Under the pieces are notes generated by a model, which was given only the letters and a program-made list of their open reading frames with translations, did not search any database and was not told the origin of the DNA. The position numbers and the translations under genes were made by a program. DNA of 42,591 bases. Origin: Bacteroides sp. CAG:144 (GTDB lineage: Bacteria; Bacteroidota; Bacteroidia; Bacteroidales; UBA11471). Location of the stretch: positions 1-42,591 of the forward strand of contig HF999684.1 of assembly GCA_000434215.1 (NCBI GenBank). The letters are read 5' to 3'. Position 1 is the stretch's first letter. The number at the start of each line of letters is the position of its first letter. This document shows positions 41,265 through 42,591 of the stretch, one piece after another.

Positions 41265-42591
41265 ATGTCTTCATTCCGCAACTTATTTCTTGCCACTTTT
41301 TTACTGGCGGTCTCTTCGATCGGGGGAAGCGCACAAAAAATGCGCCTCGACTATAAAGTCGAAGCCAACATCATTGCCGGAGGTGGCGAATACACCCCGT
41401 TTTATCTGATGAACAACCGGGGAGGAACCGTATCTTTTACACCCAATACAGGATATTTGCGGGCAGCTGTCATGAAAGACATCGACACAACCCGGCGTTT
41501 TTCTTACGGTTTCGGTCTCGACGCCATGGCCTCTTACAACGACGATGTGCCGGCCTACATACAACAGGCTTATGCCTCGCTGCGATTCCTTGCTCTCGGT
41601 CTCACGGTAGGCAGTCAGGAAGAATACTCGCTGTTGTGGGACAAGGCTTTGAGCAGTGGAGGTTGGGTATGGAGCGGCAACAGCCGTCCCATACCGCAAG
41701 TACGTATTGGTATTCCCGAATTTGTTAATTTTCCATGGACGCACGGAACGGTACAGGTCAAAGGTGAAATCGCTTACGGACGATTTGTCGATGACAAGTA
41801 CCAACGGCATACTCACGGGGCAAAAGAAAACTATACGACCGGATTGTTGTATCATCGCAAAAATTTATTGCTCCGCTTCGGAAAGACGAACAAACGTTTT
41901 TACGGCATAGTCGGAATCGACATGGCCGCCCAATTCGGAGGGAAAACCTATAAAGGGAATAAACTCGTTCTCGATTTTCCTTCCGACATCAAACAATATT
42001 TCAAAGTATTTGTACCCCTTTCAGGCGGGGAAAATTCTCCGGGTATAGACCAAGTAAACGTTACGGGAAACCATTTGGGCTCATATCTTTTTGCCATAGG
42101 AACAAGACAGAAAAATTGGGAAGGCCGCATTTACTATGAACACCCGTTCGATGACCATTCGGGTATGATATTCCGGAACAAAGCCGACGGTCTTTGGGGT
42201 ATCGAATACCGTAGCAAGGTTCCCCATGCCGTCGTAAGCGGTATTGTCGTGGAGTTTCTCGAAACCAGAGACCAAAGTGGGCCGTTCCTATGGGACAAAA
42301 CCCAGCAAATACCTATACAGGTAAGTGCCGGCGACTGGTACTACGGGCACGTGGTATATAACGGGTGGGTACACCGCGGGCATACGATAGGTAATCCGCT
42401 CATAATTTCACCCGGATACAATACCGACGGTTATTTGGGATTCAAAAGCTCTCGTGTCGAAGCCTTGCATATAGGTATCGACGGTCATATCACACCGGAA
42501 TTTGATTATCGTTTTCTGGCTTCATTGCAACGCGGTTGGGGGACACCTTATTTTCCCTATATAAAAATAGAAAAAGAATTCTCGGGTATGC
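41265..42591 (+). CDS. Capsule assembly Wzi-family outer-membrane protein, 5' part
   Basis: The frame is open from ATG 41265 to the right edge (442 codons, no stop), so the C terminus is missing. It begins with a signal peptide (hydrophobic residues ~8-20, likely cut after GSA). The mature chain is a series of amphipathic strands, with VGSQEEYSLLWDKALSSGG, PQVRIGIPEFVNFPW and YYGHVVYNGWVHRGHTIGNP, which are typical of Bacteroidetes Wzi-family barrels. Wzi anchors or orders capsule polymer on the outer membrane. The full protein should be near 450-500 residues. Confidence 0.9.
   Translation, partial: MSSFRNLFLATFLLAVSSIGGSAQKMRLDYKVEANIIAGGGEYTPFYLMNNRGGTVSFTPNTGYLRAAVMKDIDTTRRFSYGFGLDAMASYNDDVPAYIQQAYASLRFLALGLTVGSQEEYSLLWDKALSSGGWVWSGNSRPIPQVRIGIPEFVNFPWTHGTVQVKGEIAYGRFVDDKYQRHTHGAKENYTTGLLYHRKNLLLRFGKTNKRFYGIVGIDMAAQFGGKTYKGNKLVLDFPSDIKQYFKVFVPLSGGENSPGIDQVNVTGNHLGSYLFAIGTRQKNWEGRIYYEHPFDDHSGMIFRNKADGLWGIEYRSKVPHAVVSGIVVEFLETRDQSGPFLWDKTQQIPIQVSAGDWYYGHVVYNGWVHRGHTIGNPLIISPGYNTDGYLGFKSSRVEALHIGIDGHITPEFDYRFLASLQRGWGTPYFPYIKIEKEFSGM

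Overview
The window is chromosomal DNA from a member of the Bacteroidales. The evidence is repeated use of the Bacteroidetes promoter form (TTTG about 20 bp before TAnnTTTG), weak Shine-Dalgarno use, the type IX secretion genes porX and porW, a PCMD-domain lipoprotein, and a Wza/Wzc/Wzi capsule region. The genus cannot be fixed from sequence alone; codon style and moderate GC would fit a Barnesiella-like organism, but that is a weak guess. I saw no tRNA, rRNA, insertion sequence, prophage or CRISPR array.

Layout. Positions 1-827 hold the 3' end of a large secreted MBG-repeat protein on the plus strand, closed by a bidirectional hairpin. Positions 928-8445 are a tight minus-strand operon, in transcription order: aroA, an unknown membrane-anchored protein, a metal ABC permease, porW, porX (11 bp overlap), tsaE, and a small Imm17-like membrane protein. 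After a 372-bp AT-rich divergent region comes gdhA on the plus strand. Positions 10263-17514 are the minus-strand purH-mreB-mreC-mreD-mrdA-rodA operon, in which the last four genes overlap end to start. Minus-strand metA and a U32-family protein (ATGA overlap) follow, divergent from asnA.

Positions 21805-31192 are mostly accessory and metabolic genes: a DUF3332 lipoprotein, a secreted alpha/beta hydrolase, a Dabb protein with a GH13 enzyme, prs, a PCMD lipoprotein with an outer-membrane beta-barrel, a NamZ-type muramidase, a small secreted protein and an Hsp20 chaperone with an unusually strong ribosome binding site.

Positions 31242-42591 form an envelope polysaccharide region. It contains a membrane glycosyltransferase (minus), a divergent promoter pair, then wza, wzc, a structured 206-nt untranslated gap, a Wzy-like polymerase, two GT4 glycosyltransferases in visibly AT-richer DNA, a WecG/TagA/CpsF enzyme, a lipocalin-like lipoprotein, and the 5' part of a Wzi-family capsule assembly gene that runs off the end. 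No flippase, initiating sugar-phosphate transferase or UpxY-type antiterminator gene is present in the window.

Most genes are recognisable housekeeping or envelope genes. The points most worth checking are the folded wzc-wzy gap with competing pairings, the porW/porX linkage, the orphan Imm17-like gene, the acetyl-CoA-type residue in MetA, and an inverted repeat lying on the asnA transcription start.
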